Below, piece by piece: positions 1 through 8,990 of a stretch of 64,000 bases of DNA (positions are counted from its first letter, which is position 1; the number at the start of each line of letters is the position of its first letter). This DNA is from Rhizobium sp. NXC24 (GTDB lineage Bacteria; Pseudomonadota; Alphaproteobacteria; Rhizobiales; Rhizobiaceae): assembly GCF_002944315.1 (NCBI RefSeq), contig NZ_CP024311.1:1216501-1280500 (forward strand), given 5' to 3'. The notes under the pieces are model-generated. The model did no database searches. It saw nothing but the letters and a program-made list of their open reading frames with translations, and was not told the origin of the DNA. The translations under genes and the position numbers were made by a program.

Positions 1-57
1 TCCGGCGCGATTTTCGCCGCAGATCAGCCGCCCTGTCACATCGAAAAAATAACGCAC
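1..57 (-). CDS. Possible N-terminal fragment of a small DUF6894-like protein
   Basis: Reading leftward from a GTG at 57, the minus strand is open to the window edge and gives MRYFFDVTGRLICGENRAG. The aromatic 'RYFFDV' opening followed by a Gly and an acidic stretch resembles the start of the short DUF6894 proteins common in rhizobia. An in-frame stop lies two codons upstream of the GTG, so this would be the only start. No convincing Shine-Dalgarno is visible, only 'aaacaagg' directly before the start. Nineteen residues are too few for a firm call, and the plus strand is also open here in more than one frame. Confidence 0.3.
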   Translation of the reverse strand, partial: MRYFFDVTGRLICGENRAG

Positions 58-377
58 CTTGTTTCAGCGGCTGTTTTCGTGGTGAACGAAGGGTTTAGAT
101 CCAAATCTTAACGAGGTGTAAAGCTCGCCCAACAATCCTTAATTTGCAAGGGAAGCGATGTTTAACAAAATCCCAAGTTTACCAAGCATTTGTACTTTGT
201 TTGCATCGAATTAAGCATGCATTTTAGCCGTTTTTTGAAAGCCGTCTGCGATAGTGAAGTCATCAAACGAGCGGGGCAAACCCGCCGACCGGAAGGATCA
301 TCAAGCCGCGATAGACGGCAAGGTCTGGAAGGAAAAACAGGGTCGATAACGAATAAACTGAAACAGGGATTGAACCG
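58..377. other. Intergenic region upstream of the Sel1-like gene
   Basis: A stretch of about 320 bp, more AT-rich than the flanking genes, probably holding the promoter of the Sel1-like gene and perhaps one for a leftward gene off the edge. A short frame at 190-417 overlaps the start of the real gene and has no family signature. I see no terminator, repeat or RNA gene here. Confidence 0.4.
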
Positions 378-641
378 ATGGCACGCTTCGAAATACCGAC
401 ATCCGAAATGGCCATGATGGGTGGCAACAGCGCTGAGGCCCTTTGCGAGCTGGGCATAATCTATGCGACCGGCAGGGGCTGCCAGGCAGACCTCGTTGCC
501 GCCCATAAATGGTTGAACATCGCCGCCATCAAGGGCAGCGACCGCGCCGCCGAGCTCCGCGCCGACGTCGCAGCAACGTTGACCAAGATGCAGCTCGCCG
601 CAGCGCTCCGCGCCGCCCGCGAGTGGATGACCACGCACTGA
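378..641 (+). CDS. Small Sel1-like repeat protein
   Basis: An 87-residue protein whose core, 'AEALCELGIIYATGRG' followed by 'DLVAAHKWLNIAA', is a Sel1-type repeat: a helix, a Gly-rich turn and an Ala-rich amphipathic helix with the AxKWLxxA pattern. One repeat plus part of a second fits, so it is a minimal member. Sel1 repeats are protein-interaction modules; the partner is unknown. There is no signal peptide, so it is probably cytoplasmic. 'caggga' before the ATG serves as Shine-Dalgarno. It stands alone, converging on the HisC-like gene across a strong hairpin terminator. Confidence 0.75.
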   Translation: MARFEIPTSEMAMMGGNSAEALCELGIIYATGRGCQADLVAAHKWLNIAAIKGSDRAAELRADVAATLTKMQLAAALRAAREWMTTH

Positions 642-721
642 AGCGCGCCACAAAGAATACGACAATAGCCTCGAAAGAGGGGACCGGCAGCGGGCGGAGA
701 GGCGCGCTGCCACAATCAGGA

Positions 722-761
722 AAACCGCGACCGGCAGGAAACAAGGCCGGCGCGGTTTTTT
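722..761 (+). terminator. Rho-independent terminator between convergent genes
   Basis: AAACCGCG-A-CCGGC and GCCGG-CGCGGTTT pair around a short A-rich loop and run into a stretch of Ts on the plus strand. It lies between the end of the Sel1-like gene and the 3' end of the opposing aminotransferase gene, so it may serve both. Confidence 0.8.
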
Positions 762-774
762 GATATTTTCGGTG

Positions 775-1887
775 TCAGCCGATCGCCTTCAACACCTTCG
801 GCAGTGCTTCGGCCAGAAGGTCGAGATCGTGCTTCGGGCCGACGCTGATGCGAATGCAGCGATTGAGGGGCGCCACGCCGGGCATGCGGATGAAGACGCC
901 ATGTTGGATCAGCCCATCGACGATGGCGCGCGCATAGGCACCATCGCGGCCGCAATCGACAGCAACGAAATTGGTGGCGGAGGCAAGCGGCGAAAGCCCG
1001 TTGTTGCGGGCGATCACGCCGATATGTTCCCGCGCGGCGTGGATTTTGCCGACGACTTCGGCGAGATAGGCCTGATCCTTCAGCGCCGCGAGCGCGGCTG
1101 CGGTCGCCAGCCGGTTCATGCCGAAGTGATTGCGGATCTTGTCGAAAGCCAACACTGTCTCCGGCACGCCAATGGCATAGCCGACACGCGCGCCCGCAAG
1201 GCCATAAGCCTTGGAGAAGGTGCGGGTGCGCAGCACATTCGGCAGATCGATCAGCGCGGAAATATCGGGCAAGGAGCCGGCGGGGCCGGTTTCGCTATAG
1301 GCCTCGTCGAGGATGAACAGGCAGCTTTCCGGCAAGGCGCGGGCAAAGTCGACGATCTTGTCGGCGTCCCACCAGCTTCCCATCGGATTGTCGGGGTTGG
1401 CGAAATAGACGAGCGGCGCGTTTTCGCGCTTCACCGCCTCCAGCAGCCCATCGAGATCCTCGCGATCGTTGACATAGGGCACCGTTACCAGCCGGCCGCC
1501 GAAACCGGCGACATGGAAATTGAAGGTCGGATAGCCACCGAGCGACGTGACGACGGGTGCTCCCGGCTCGACCACCATGCGTACGATGAGACCGAGCAGG
1601 CTGTCGATGCCTTCGCCGACGGCAATATTCGCGGACGTAACGCCGAGATGGGCGGCGAGCGCTGCCTTCAGGGCGAAATTTTCCGGATCGTTGTATTTCC
1701 AGATATCGCCTGCCTGCTCGCGCATGGTCTCGATGACGGAAGGGGCAGGGCCGAAGCCGTTTTCATTGGCGCCGATACGCGCCTGGACGGTCAGGCCGCG
1801 CTGACGTTCCAATGCTTCCGGGCCAACGAAGGGCACGGTGGAGGGGAGGGCGCTGATCAGCGGGGTGAAGCGCGAAAAGGCGGACAT
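775..1887 (-). CDS. PLP-dependent aminotransferase, histidinol-phosphate aminotransferase-like
   Basis: A 370-residue fold-type I aminotransferase of the class I/II HisC-like group. Visible hallmarks are the substrate-loop 'ANENGFGP' (about residues 40-47), 'NPDNPMG' (164-170) contacting the cofactor, 'DEAY' (194-197) with the PLP-nitrogen-binding Asp, and the Schiff-base lysine K226 in 'TFSKAYGLAGAR'. It would transfer an amino group between an amino acid or imidazole-phosphate substrate and 2-oxoglutarate. Rhizobia usually carry several HisC paralogues, and no other his gene is nearby, so its true substrate (histidinol phosphate, or an aromatic amino acid) cannot be read from context. It is a single gene, separated by about 90 bp from the PilZ gene on the same strand. 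Confidence 0.88.
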   Translation of the reverse strand: MSAFSRFTPLISALPSTVPFVGPEALERQRGLTVQARIGANENGFGPAPSVIETMREQAGDIWKYNDPENFALKAALAAHLGVTSANIAVGEGIDSLLGLIVRMVVEPGAPVVTSLGGYPTFNFHVAGFGGRLVTVPYVNDREDLDGLLEAVKRENAPLVYFANPDNPMGSWWDADKIVDFARALPESCLFILDEAYSETGPAGSLPDISALIDLPNVLRTRTFSKAYGLAGARVGYAIGVPETVLAFDKIRNHFGMNRLATAAALAALKDQAYLAEVVGKIHAAREHIGVIARNNGLSPLASATNFVAVDCGRDGAYARAIVDGLIQHGVFIRMPGVAPLNRCIRISVGPKHDLDLLAEALPKVLKAIG

Positions 1888-1978
1888 TCTGGCTTATCTT
1901 CCCGAATTCTGTTGCAAGGCGCAGCACAATAGGCGCTTGGCGAGCCGTTGCAAGGGCGGAAAAGCCTGGTGCCGACGG

Positions 1979-2371
1979 CTATTGCCGCTGGCGTTGGCCT
2001 CGGGCAGCGAGTGCCTCCGTGTTGCCGATCATGAAATCGGCGCGCACGACGCGTCTCAATGTTTCCGGTTCGATCAGGTTGATGAAGCGAACGTTGACCC
2101 GATTGTCTATCCGGCTGATTTCGGCGCAACCGATGCGATAGGCAAGGCCAAGGATGTTCAGATAATAATGTCTTGGCAGGCCTACGGTCGTGCCGACGAT
2201 GAAACTGGCGCCGCCCTGCGAGATGTCGATGATCTCGGCGCTGCGCACCGAAATGCCTGTCAGGCATGGGCGCACGGCAATGATACGCGCCGGGCGTTGA
2301 ACGAAGAACCGCTCCCACCTGTGCTCGTAGACTTCGGATTTGACTTTCGCCAGATGCGTTGCGCGAAGCAT
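1979..2371 (-). CDS. PilZ-domain protein with a degenerate c-di-GMP motif
   Basis: About 130 residues. The segment 'RPARIIAVRP...EIIDISQGGASF' has the PilZ layout: an Arg-rich N-terminal switch, then D49-x-S51-x-x-G54. The canonical RxxxR spacing is not met; Arg residues stand at 18, 21, 26 and 29, so c-di-GMP binding is uncertain. I chose the second Met (2371) over the ATG at 2377 because 'gggga' sits six bases before it but abuts the first. There is no signal peptide or second domain, so it is probably a stand-alone cytoplasmic receptor or adaptor that acts on motility or polysaccharide output. It lies upstream of the aminotransferase on the same strand without obvious functional link. Confidence 0.75.
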   Translation of the reverse strand: MLRATHLAKVKSEVYEHRWERFFVQRPARIIAVRPCLTGISVRSAEIIDISQGGASFIVGTTVGLPRHYYLNILGLAYRIGCAEISRIDNRVNVRFINLIEPETLRRVVRADFMIGNTEALAARGQRQRQ

Positions 2372-2605
2372 TGTCATTCCCCGTTGGAGGCTACCGAATT
2401 CATCTCGGTTTATAGCATGAACCTTGCATGGAGATTTTGCGTAAGCGTCAACAGGGCCAATCGAATTTTAACGAATCGGCGGTTTTTTAGCCGGTTGGGC
2501 GATATCGCATCCTCCACAGGCAGTTTTTGAACCCTTCGCGTTACGAGACGTTCTTTTTTTATCGACGGTTTTTTGGCCGTATCACAAAGCGCAAGGACAG
2601 GAACG

Positions 2606-3052
2606 ATGGTCGATATCAAAATTTCCCGAGGAACGTGGGTTGTCGTTTGCGACGGTGCCAAGGCGCTGATCCTGAAGAGTTCGAATGGCGGCCCCCATCC
2701 AGATTTGAAAACCTGCGAAACCATGGAGCAGCCGCATGAACCGGATCGGGAACTCGGCGCGGACAAACCGGGGCGCACGCACCAGGCCGATGGGTTTGCA
2801 GGCAGCGCCGTGGAAGAAACGGAATGGCACGAGCAGGCGGCGGCGGAATTTTTGAAAAATGTCGCGGCAAAGGTCGATGCGCTCGTGCAGCAGAAAGGTA
2901 TCAACCGCCTCATCCTCGTGGCGCCCCCGCGCGCACTCGGCGTCCTGAGGCCCCATCTCGGGGCGCATTCGCAGGCGGTTATCGTGGCAGAAGTCGGCAA
3001 GGACCTGACGAATTTTCCCGTCGATCAGATCGAGCGTCATCTTGTCGCCTGA
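2606..3052 (+). CDS. Host attachment family protein (baeRF-like)
   Basis: A 148-residue protein starting VDIKISRGTWVVVCDGAKA, the opening of the 'host attachment protein' family, named for an Agrobacterium attachment-region gene and related to the archaeo-eukaryotic release-factor (baeRF) fold. The C-terminal half 'LILVAPPRALGVLRPHL' is the second conserved strand-loop-helix. The ATG at 2606 is preferred over upstream in-frame starts because 'aaggacagga' is well placed. It has no signal peptide. The attachment role is inherited by name only; a ribosome- or RNA-associated function is equally plausible. Confidence 0.8.
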   Translation: MVDIKISRGTWVVVCDGAKALILKSSNGGPHPDLKTCETMEQPHEPDRELGADKPGRTHQADGFAGSAVEETEWHEQAAAEFLKNVAAKVDALVQQKGINRLILVAPPRALGVLRPHLGAHSQAVIVAEVGKDLTNFPVDQIERHLVA

Positions 3053-3292
3053 GACGTTGGAAGGGGCGAAATATCGCCCTGTTTCGGTGAATGCGCCTGC
3101 ATAGCCTCATCTTGACAGCGGCATTAGCTTCGATCATACGGAAAATCCGGTTCGAGGCACCGGCCGCTCGCGGATGAAAATCCATGGTGAAGCCTCGCGA
3201 ATTTGGTCACAGCCATCTGGCGCATGCTGACTGGCGGTAATGCGAGCTCCGATCTGCAGTCGTAAATGCATGCCTTTTAAGAGGCTGACTCC

Positions 3293-3730
3293 GTGACGAC
3301 GATCTATCCGTCCATCGATGAATTGAAAGCGCAGGCCAAACGTTTACGCCAAGCCATGGCCGAGCGCGGTGGCGACGTGGCCCATAGCGCGGCCCTTGAA
3401 TTGGTCGCCAAGCAATACGGGCTGCGTGACTGGAACACGCTTTCGGCGCTTGCCGCAAAACCGAATACGCCGCCGAGCGCACCGGTTGCCGTCGGGACCG
3501 CAGTTCGCGGCCGCTACCTGAACCAGCCCTTCACCGGCAAGGTCCTAACGCTCTCGGAGCAGTCCGGCGGGCTTTACAGGATCACCATCCATTTCGACGC
3601 TCCGGTGGATGTCGTGACCTTCGAGAGCTTCTCGGCCTTCCGCCAGCGCATCAACGCCCAGATCGACGTCAACGGCATTTCGCCGCGCAAGACCTCCGAC
3701 GGCGTGCCGCATCTGGTTTTGGACATCTAG
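3293..3730 (+). CDS. Glyoxalase-related-domain protein
   Basis: A 145-residue protein with a GTG start behind 'aagagg'. The N-terminal part (about 5-50: 'IDELKAQAKRLRQAMAERG', then 'LELVAKQYGLRDWNTLSALA') matches the helical domain annotated as 'glyoxalase-related protein domain' in rhizobia. The C-terminal part is a small beta-rich domain (about 65-140). The metal-binding residues of true glyoxalase I are not evident, so enzymatic activity should not be assumed. It lies alone between the host-attachment-type gene and the MATE transporter. Confidence 0.65.
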   Translation: MTTIYPSIDELKAQAKRLRQAMAERGGDVAHSAALELVAKQYGLRDWNTLSALAAKPNTPPSAPVAVGTAVRGRYLNQPFTGKVLTLSEQSGGLYRITIHFDAPVDVVTFESFSAFRQRINAQIDVNGISPRKTSDGVPHLVLDI

Positions 3731-3798
3731 TATTCACCTCTTCATCATTCGATCGCGGCCGGCATTTGTCGACGCGCGATGCTGCCTGGATTTTTTCT

Positions 3799-5166
3799 AT
3801 GACGAATCATTCCGAACGCAACATGTTCCTGAGCGGCTGGCTGCCGGGCGTCTTTGCCCGCACGGCTGCGCCGATCATCATGATCACGACCGTCAACGGC
3901 CTGTTTGCCGTCGTCGATGCTTATTTCCTCGGTGCCTATGTGGGTGCCGATGCCCTTTCGGCGGTCAGCCTCATTTTTCCGGCACTGATGCTGCTGATCG
4001 CGCTACAATCGCTGGTCTCCAACGGCATGGCGAGCATCCTGGCGCGCCGCCTGGGGGCAGGAGATCGCCCTGGGGCGAGGCAGGCTTTCAGCGCCGCCCA
4101 TGGCCTGGCCTTGGCTGTGGTGATCCTTGTCAATGCGCTCTATTGGACGATCGGGCGGCAGATCATCGTGATGGCTGCGGCTGATAATGCCGCTATCGCC
4201 GCCAATGCCGGCGCGTTCATGGGCATCATGATCGGCTTTGCTCCGGTGAGCTTCCTGTTGTCGGTGCATGTCGACGCTCTGCGTTGCGAAGGCAAGATTG
4301 GCTTCATGACGCTGGTGACGCTTGCCTCGACCCTGCTCAATATCCTCGCCAACTGGCTGCTGATGGCGATACTGCATTGGGGCGTCACCGGCTCGGCGGC
4401 CGGTTCGATCGCGGCGCAATTCATTTGCCTGGTGATCATCCTGCTCTACCGCTGGCGGCAGCCAGGCGCACTCAGGCCCTCGATATCGTTTCCGGTTGCC
4501 GAATGGCGCGGGATCATAGCCTTCGGCGCGCCGATGAGCCTCGGTTTTATCGGCATATCCCTGAGTTCAGCAGCAATCCTCTTCAATCTGGCGATCTGGC
4601 ACCAGGGAGACTATGTCGCGACGGTCGGGGCATACGGAATCATCACCCGCGTGATGACCTTCGCCTATCTGCCGCTCCTCGGTCTCAGCATCGCCCTGCA
4701 AACGATATCCGGCCATAATCACGGCGCTGCACTTCCCGCCCGCGTCGGCCGGAGCCTGCAGATCGCGATGGTGTCGGCGCTGATTTATTGCGGCGTGGTG
4801 GAGTTGGCCGTCGAAATGCTGGCGGGCAGGCTTGGTGGCGTCTTTGTCGGCGATGCCGTCATCGTTGCGGAGGTGGGACGGATTTTGCCCTGGACGGTCG
4901 GCGCCTATTTCCTCTTCGGGCAGATGATCGTGCTGTCGTCCTATTTCCAGTCGATCGGCGACGCGAAGCGAGCGGCGATCTTCGGCCTGGCGCGACCCTA
5001 TCTCTTTACGCTGCCCCTGACATTCCTGCTGCCTTTCGCCTTCGGCGAAACCGGAATCTGGATGGTGCCGGTCTTCGCCGAAACGGGAATGCTTCTGCTT
5101 ACGTGGTTGGTACTGTCGCGCAACGTCAGGGACCGCGGCTGGCGATACGGTCTGCTGCCGGTATGA
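3799..5166 (+). CDS. MATE family efflux transporter
   Basis: A 455-residue polytopic membrane protein with about 12 hydrophobic segments in two similar halves. The early 'VNGLFAVVDAYFLGAYVGADALSAVSL' region is the typical MATE TM1-TM2 signature, and the second half repeats a 'GAPMSLGFIG' entry. It would export organic cations or metabolites in exchange for Na+ or H+; the substrate is not predictable. An upstream TTG start (3766) exists, but the ATG at 3799 gives the usual short cytoplasmic lead before TM1. No strong Shine-Dalgarno is seen at either. It converges on iolB with a shared terminator in between. Confidence 0.88.
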   Translation: MTNHSERNMFLSGWLPGVFARTAAPIIMITTVNGLFAVVDAYFLGAYVGADALSAVSLIFPALMLLIALQSLVSNGMASILARRLGAGDRPGARQAFSAAHGLALAVVILVNALYWTIGRQIIVMAAADNAAIAANAGAFMGIMIGFAPVSFLLSVHVDALRCEGKIGFMTLVTLASTLLNILANWLLMAILHWGVTGSAAGSIAAQFICLVIILLYRWRQPGALRPSISFPVAEWRGIIAFGAPMSLGFIGISLSSAAILFNLAIWHQGDYVATVGAYGIITRVMTFAYLPLLGLSIALQTISGHNHGAALPARVGRSLQIAMVSALIYCGVVELAVEMLAGRLGGVFVGDAVIVAEVGRILPWTVGAYFLFGQMIVLSSYFQSIGDAKRAAIFGLARPYLFTLPLTFLLPFAFGETGIWMVPVFAETGMLLLTWLVLSRNVRDRGWRYGLLPV

Positions 5167-5168
5167 GC

Positions 5169-5200
5169 AAAAAGGCCGCGTCCTTGAGGCGCGGCCTTTA
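5169..5200 (-). terminator. Terminator of the iolCDEB operon, also facing the MATE gene
   Basis: A perfect 10-bp stem (AAAGGCCGCG / CGCGGCCTTT) with a 9-base loop just past the iolB stop. Read leftward it ends in five Ts, so it most clearly ends iol transcription, though it can act in both directions. Confidence 0.85.
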
Positions 5201-5207
5201 GCGGCAT

Positions 5208-6005
5208 TCAGGCCTTGAGGAGCCACTCATGTTCCGGCGCATTGTGGAACTTCCAGACGCGTTTCGGGCCGGCCATGACGTTGAGATAATAAAGGTCGTA
5301 GCCATGGCAGGCCGCGCACGGGTGATATCCCTTCGGCACAAGCGTCACATCGCCGTCCTCCAGTGCCATGACCTCGTCCAGTGAACGATCGTCGGTATAA
5401 ACCCGCTGGAAGCCGAACCCCTGCGGCGGGTTCAGACGGTGATAATAGGTCTCCTCGAGGAAGCTTTCGTTCGGCAGATTGTCCTGATCATGCTTGTGCG
5501 GCGGATAGGAGGAGGTGTGACCGCCCGGCGTGATGACTTCGACCACGAGCAGCGAATGCGCCGCGCCGTCATCCTCCGGCATGATGTTGTTGACATAGCG
5601 GACATTGGTGCCCTTACCGCGCGTTACCGCCGGATGCGTGCCGGGCGGAATGGCGCGGGCTTCATACGAGCCGCCGCCAGGAGCGGAGCAGACGGCCAGT
5701 TCGAGGTCGGTCTCGGCGACGACGGACCAGTTGGAGCCGGCCGGAATATAAAGCGCATGCGGCGCGCCTTCGAAGGGGCTCATGCGTCCGCCAAGCGAGC
5801 CGAAATCCTTCGCGCCAGCCTTGGCGCTCGCCTTGCCGCTGACCCAGACCAGGCAGACCTCGCGATTGCCCGTCTCGGCGGAGGCGGTCTCGCCGGGTTT
5901 CAGCCGGTAAAGGTCGAAGCCGACATACGTCCAGCCGGCGCTTTCGGGCGTGACATGGCTGACACGACCATGGGAGCCATCAGGTTTGACCTTGAGATTT
6001 GGCAT
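5208..6005 (-). CDS. iolB: 5-deoxy-glucuronate isomerase
   Basis: 265 residues, typical for IolB. It converts 5-deoxy-D-glucuronate to 2-deoxy-5-keto-D-gluconate in myo-inositol catabolism. The two cupin-like halves are visible, with the conserved 'SSYPPHKHD' and 'EETYYHRLNPPQGFGFQRVY' metal-site region near residues 160-200 and 'GYHPCAACHGYDLYYLNVMAG' near the C-terminus. The start MPNLKVK is chosen over an ATG 39 bases upstream because 'agagga' lies at the right distance. It is the last gene of the minus-strand iolCDEB operon, 73 bp after iolE. Confidence 0.95.
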   Translation of the reverse strand: MPNLKVKPDGSHGRVSHVTPESAGWTYVGFDLYRLKPGETASAETGNREVCLVWVSGKASAKAGAKDFGSLGGRMSPFEGAPHALYIPAGSNWSVVAETDLELAVCSAPGGGSYEARAIPPGTHPAVTRGKGTNVRYVNNIMPEDDGAAHSLLVVEVITPGGHTSSYPPHKHDQDNLPNESFLEETYYHRLNPPQGFGFQRVYTDDRSLDEVMALEDGDVTLVPKGYHPCAACHGYDLYYLNVMAGPKRVWKFHNAPEHEWLLKA

Positions 6006-6078
6006 GGGTGTTCGTCCTCTATTGCTTGGGAGCCTCCTCGCCAACCCCTGGATAGCGGGCGAGGAGGGGCGCTCGTCT

Positions 6079-6996
6079 TTACCCCTTGGGAAAGCCTTCG
6101 GTTTCCACCGTATAGCCCGCTGCTGTCATGACGCGCATCAGCTCGGCATGACCGATCTCGGCCATCTTCTGCGGCGGTGCCTTGCGCGGGTCCTGCTCGG
6201 CCTCTACGACGAACCAGCCTTCATAGCCGTAATCGGCCAGACGCTGGACGATGGCGCCGAAATCAAGCGAGCCGTCGCCCGGCACCGTGAACGCACCGAG
6301 CGCCACTGCGTCGAGGAAGGATTGGCGGCTGCGATCCAGACCATCCACAACGGGCTTGCGGATATCCTTGACGTGAACGTGGTTGATGCGGGCGTGGTGG
6401 TTGTCGATGGCGCGCAGAACGTCGCCGCCGGCAAAGGCTAGGTGACCGGCATCGAGCAGAAGCGGAATGCCTTCGCCGGAATTGCGCATGAAGGCGTCGA
6501 GTTCCGGTTCGGTTTCGACGACTGCGGCCATGTGATGATGGTAGGAGAGCGGCATGCCCTGCTCGGCGCACCATTCGCCGAATTCGGTGACGCGGCGGGC
6601 ATAGGCCTTCATCTCGTCATCGGAAAGGCGCGGCTTGGTGGCGAGCGGCTTGGAGCGGTCGCCCTGTATGGAACGGCCGACTTCGCCATAGACGATGCAG
6701 GGCGCATTGACGGCCTTGAACAGCGCGATCATCGGCGCGATGCGGTCCTTGTTAGCGGCCAGCTCCTCATTGACAAGCGTGCCGGAGAACCAGCCGCCGC
6801 AGAGCGTCACATCGGCGGCGCGCAGGATGGGCAGCATTTCATCCGGATTGCTGGGGAAGCGCCGGCCCTGTTCCATGCCGGTGAAGCCCGCACTGCGCGA
6901 TTGCCGCAGGCATTCCTCAAGGGATACGTCGTCGCTGAGCTCAGGAAGATCGTCGTTCCACCAGGCGATGGGCGACATGCCGAGTTTGGCCTTCAT
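6079..6996 (-). CDS. iolE: Inosose dehydratase (myo-inosose-2 dehydratase)
   Basis: 305 residues, a TIM-barrel of the xylose-isomerase-like/AP-endonuclease-2 fold. It dehydrates scyllo-inosose to 3D-trihydroxycyclohexane-1,2-dione. Features seen are the N-terminal 'KLGMSPIAWWNDDLPEL', the metal-site strand 'LSYHHHMAAVVETEPEL', 'LLLDAGHLAFAGGD', 'INHVHVKDIRKPV' and the final 'GWFVVEAEQDP'. The start at 6996 follows 'caaggaga'; the longer frame upstream overlaps the iolD end and has no family similarity. It sits 67 bp after iolD in the operon. Confidence 0.95.
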   Translation of the reverse strand: MKAKLGMSPIAWWNDDLPELSDDVSLEECLRQSRSAGFTGMEQGRRFPSNPDEMLPILRAADVTLCGGWFSGTLVNEELAANKDRIAPMIALFKAVNAPCIVYGEVGRSIQGDRSKPLATKPRLSDDEMKAYARRVTEFGEWCAEQGMPLSYHHHMAAVVETEPELDAFMRNSGEGIPLLLDAGHLAFAGGDVLRAIDNHHARINHVHVKDIRKPVVDGLDRSRQSFLDAVALGAFTVPGDGSLDFGAIVQRLADYGYEGWFVVEAEQDPRKAPPQKMAEIGHAELMRVMTAAGYTVETEGFPKG

Positions 6997-7063
6997 CAAT
7001 GGTCTCCTTGAAAATAATGCTGGAGGAGCTGAAACGCTCCTCCAGAAATAGGACGGAAATCGA

Positions 7064-8914
7064 TCAGCCGATACGCTGGGAGGCGCGAGCTTGCTCGTAG
7101 GCGGCGCGGGCCTTGTTGACCTCGGCGCGCGGGCTGACCTCAGGAACGGCGACATCCCACCAGTGGCCGCCTTCGTCTGTGGTGATCAGCGGGTCGGTGT
7201 CGATGACGATGACCGAGGTGCGGTCGTTCTTTTTCGATGCTTCGAGCGCCTGTTCCAGCTCGGCGATGGAAGCGACCTTGACCGCAACGGCCCCCATGCT
7301 CTCGGCATGCGCCCGGAAATCGATCTCCGGCATGATCTCGTGGCGCGAGTCCTTGAGCAGATTGTTGAAGTTGGCGCCACCCGTCGCCATCTGCAGCCGG
7401 TTGATGCAGCCGTAGCCCCTGTTGTCGAGAAGGACGATCGTGAGTTTCAGGCCGAGCATGACCGAGGTCGCCAGCTCCGAATTCAGCATCATGTAGGAGC
7501 CGTCGCCGACCATGACGATGACTTCCTTGTCCGGCCGCGCCATCTTCGCGCCAAGGCCACCGGCGATCTCATAACCCATGCAGGAGAAGCCGTATTCCAT
7601 ATGGTAGCTGCCGGGCGCGGTTGCCGGCCAGAGCTTGTGCAATTCGCCGGGCAGACCGCCAGCCGCGCACAAGAGGATGCTCTTCTCGTCGCCGATCGTG
7701 CGGGTGACGGCGCCGATTACTTGGGCGTCGGAGGGCAGGGCGCTATTCGTCGTCGCCATGGCCTTGGCGGCAGCCTCGATCCAGATCTTCTTTTCCTGTG
7801 TAGCCTTCTCGACAAGCACTGCCGGAGCTTTCCAGCCGGAAAGGCCGGCGGACAGGGCCTTTAGTCCTTCGCGCGCATCCGTCACCAAGGGGTGACCATT
7901 GTGCTTGGACGCATCATAGGCCGCGATGTTGAGGCCGATCATCGTCAGCTTTTCGTTCTTGAAGAGCGCCCAAGAACCGGTGGTGAAATCCTGGCAGCGG
8001 GTGCCCACCGCGATCACCAGATCGGTTTCCTCGGCAATCGCGTTGGCGGCCGATGTGCCGGTAACGCCGACCGAGCCAAGCGCCAACGGGTGGGTCTCAT
8101 CGATCGCCGATTTACCCGCCTGCGTCACGACGACCGGAATGCCGTGCGCTTCCGCGAAAGCGGCAAGCTCCTTCGTTGCCTGTGAATAGAGCACGCCGCC
8201 GCCGGCGACGATCACGGGCTTTTCGGATTTGCGTATCAGCGCGATGGCGTTTGCGAGTTCGTCCGCATCCGGCTGCGGACGGCGCTGCGTCCAAACGTGT
8301 TCCTCGAAGAAGCTCTCCGGATAGTCGAAGGCTTCAGCTTGCACGTCCTGGCAAAGCGACAATGTCACCGGACCGCAATCGAGCGGGTCGGTCAGCACCT
8401 GCATGGCGCGCTTCAGCGCCGTGATGATCTGCTCGGGCCGGGTGATGCGGTCGAAATAGCGCGAAACCGGACGGAAGGCATCGTTGGCTGACACCGTGCC
8501 ATCGCCAAAATCTTCGATCTGCTGCAGCACCGGATCGGGGGCGCGGTTGGCGAAGACATCGCCGGGGAGGAATAGCACGGGGATGCGGTTGACATGCGCG
8601 ACGCCCGCGGCGGTCACCATGTTCAGCGCGCCGGGACCGATCGATGTCGTGCAAGCCATGAAGCGCTGGCGGAAACCGGCCTTCGCATAGGCGATGGCGG
8701 CGTGCGCCATGCCCTGTTCGTTATGGGCACGGAAAGTCGGCAACTCGTCGCGCACCTGGTAGAGCGCTTCCCCCATGCCGGCGACGTTGCCATGGCCGAA
8801 GATCGCCCAGACGCCGCCGAAGATCGGCTGCTTCTGGCCGTCGATTACCGTCATCTGCTTTTTGAGGAAATGCGCGACAGCCTGTGCCATCGTCAATCGG
8901 ATCGTCTTGCCCAT
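7064..8914 (-). CDS. iolD: 3D-(3,5/4)-trihydroxycyclohexane-1,2-dione hydrolase
   Basis: 616 residues, a thiamine-diphosphate enzyme with the three-domain acetolactate-synthase-like layout. It opens the inositol-derived ring dione to 5-deoxy-glucuronate. The N-terminal pyrimidine domain carries the Glu of 'FRAHNEQGMAHAAIAYAK'. The C-terminal domain carries the 'GDGSYMMLNSELATS' ThDP/Mg motif and a 'NRGYGCINRLQ' segment characteristic of IolD. 'gggagg' precedes the ATG at 8914. Cytoplasmic, third step of the pathway, between iolC (76 bp upstream) and iolE. Confidence 0.96.
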   Translation of the reverse strand: MGKTIRLTMAQAVAHFLKKQMTVIDGQKQPIFGGVWAIFGHGNVAGMGEALYQVRDELPTFRAHNEQGMAHAAIAYAKAGFRQRFMACTTSIGPGALNMVTAAGVAHVNRIPVLFLPGDVFANRAPDPVLQQIEDFGDGTVSANDAFRPVSRYFDRITRPEQIITALKRAMQVLTDPLDCGPVTLSLCQDVQAEAFDYPESFFEEHVWTQRRPQPDADELANAIALIRKSEKPVIVAGGGVLYSQATKELAAFAEAHGIPVVVTQAGKSAIDETHPLALGSVGVTGTSAANAIAEETDLVIAVGTRCQDFTTGSWALFKNEKLTMIGLNIAAYDASKHNGHPLVTDAREGLKALSAGLSGWKAPAVLVEKATQEKKIWIEAAAKAMATTNSALPSDAQVIGAVTRTIGDEKSILLCAAGGLPGELHKLWPATAPGSYHMEYGFSCMGYEIAGGLGAKMARPDKEVIVMVGDGSYMMLNSELATSVMLGLKLTIVLLDNRGYGCINRLQMATGGANFNNLLKDSRHEIMPEIDFRAHAESMGAVAVKVASIAELEQALEASKKNDRTSVIVIDTDPLITTDEGGHWWDVAVPEVSPRAEVNKARAAYEQARASQRIG

Positions 8915-8990
8915 GGGGCGCCTCCCAAATGCATTTTAGTCCATTGTTTGCGCATCACTTTCCCCGAAACTTTTCGGAGCAATGCGCCTT

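Noticed and set aside
760..1932. 390-codon rightward open frame
   Set aside because: It lies opposite the HisC-like aminotransferase, whose motifs are complete; the protein has the Arg/Gly/Asp-rich composition of a GC-rich shadow frame.
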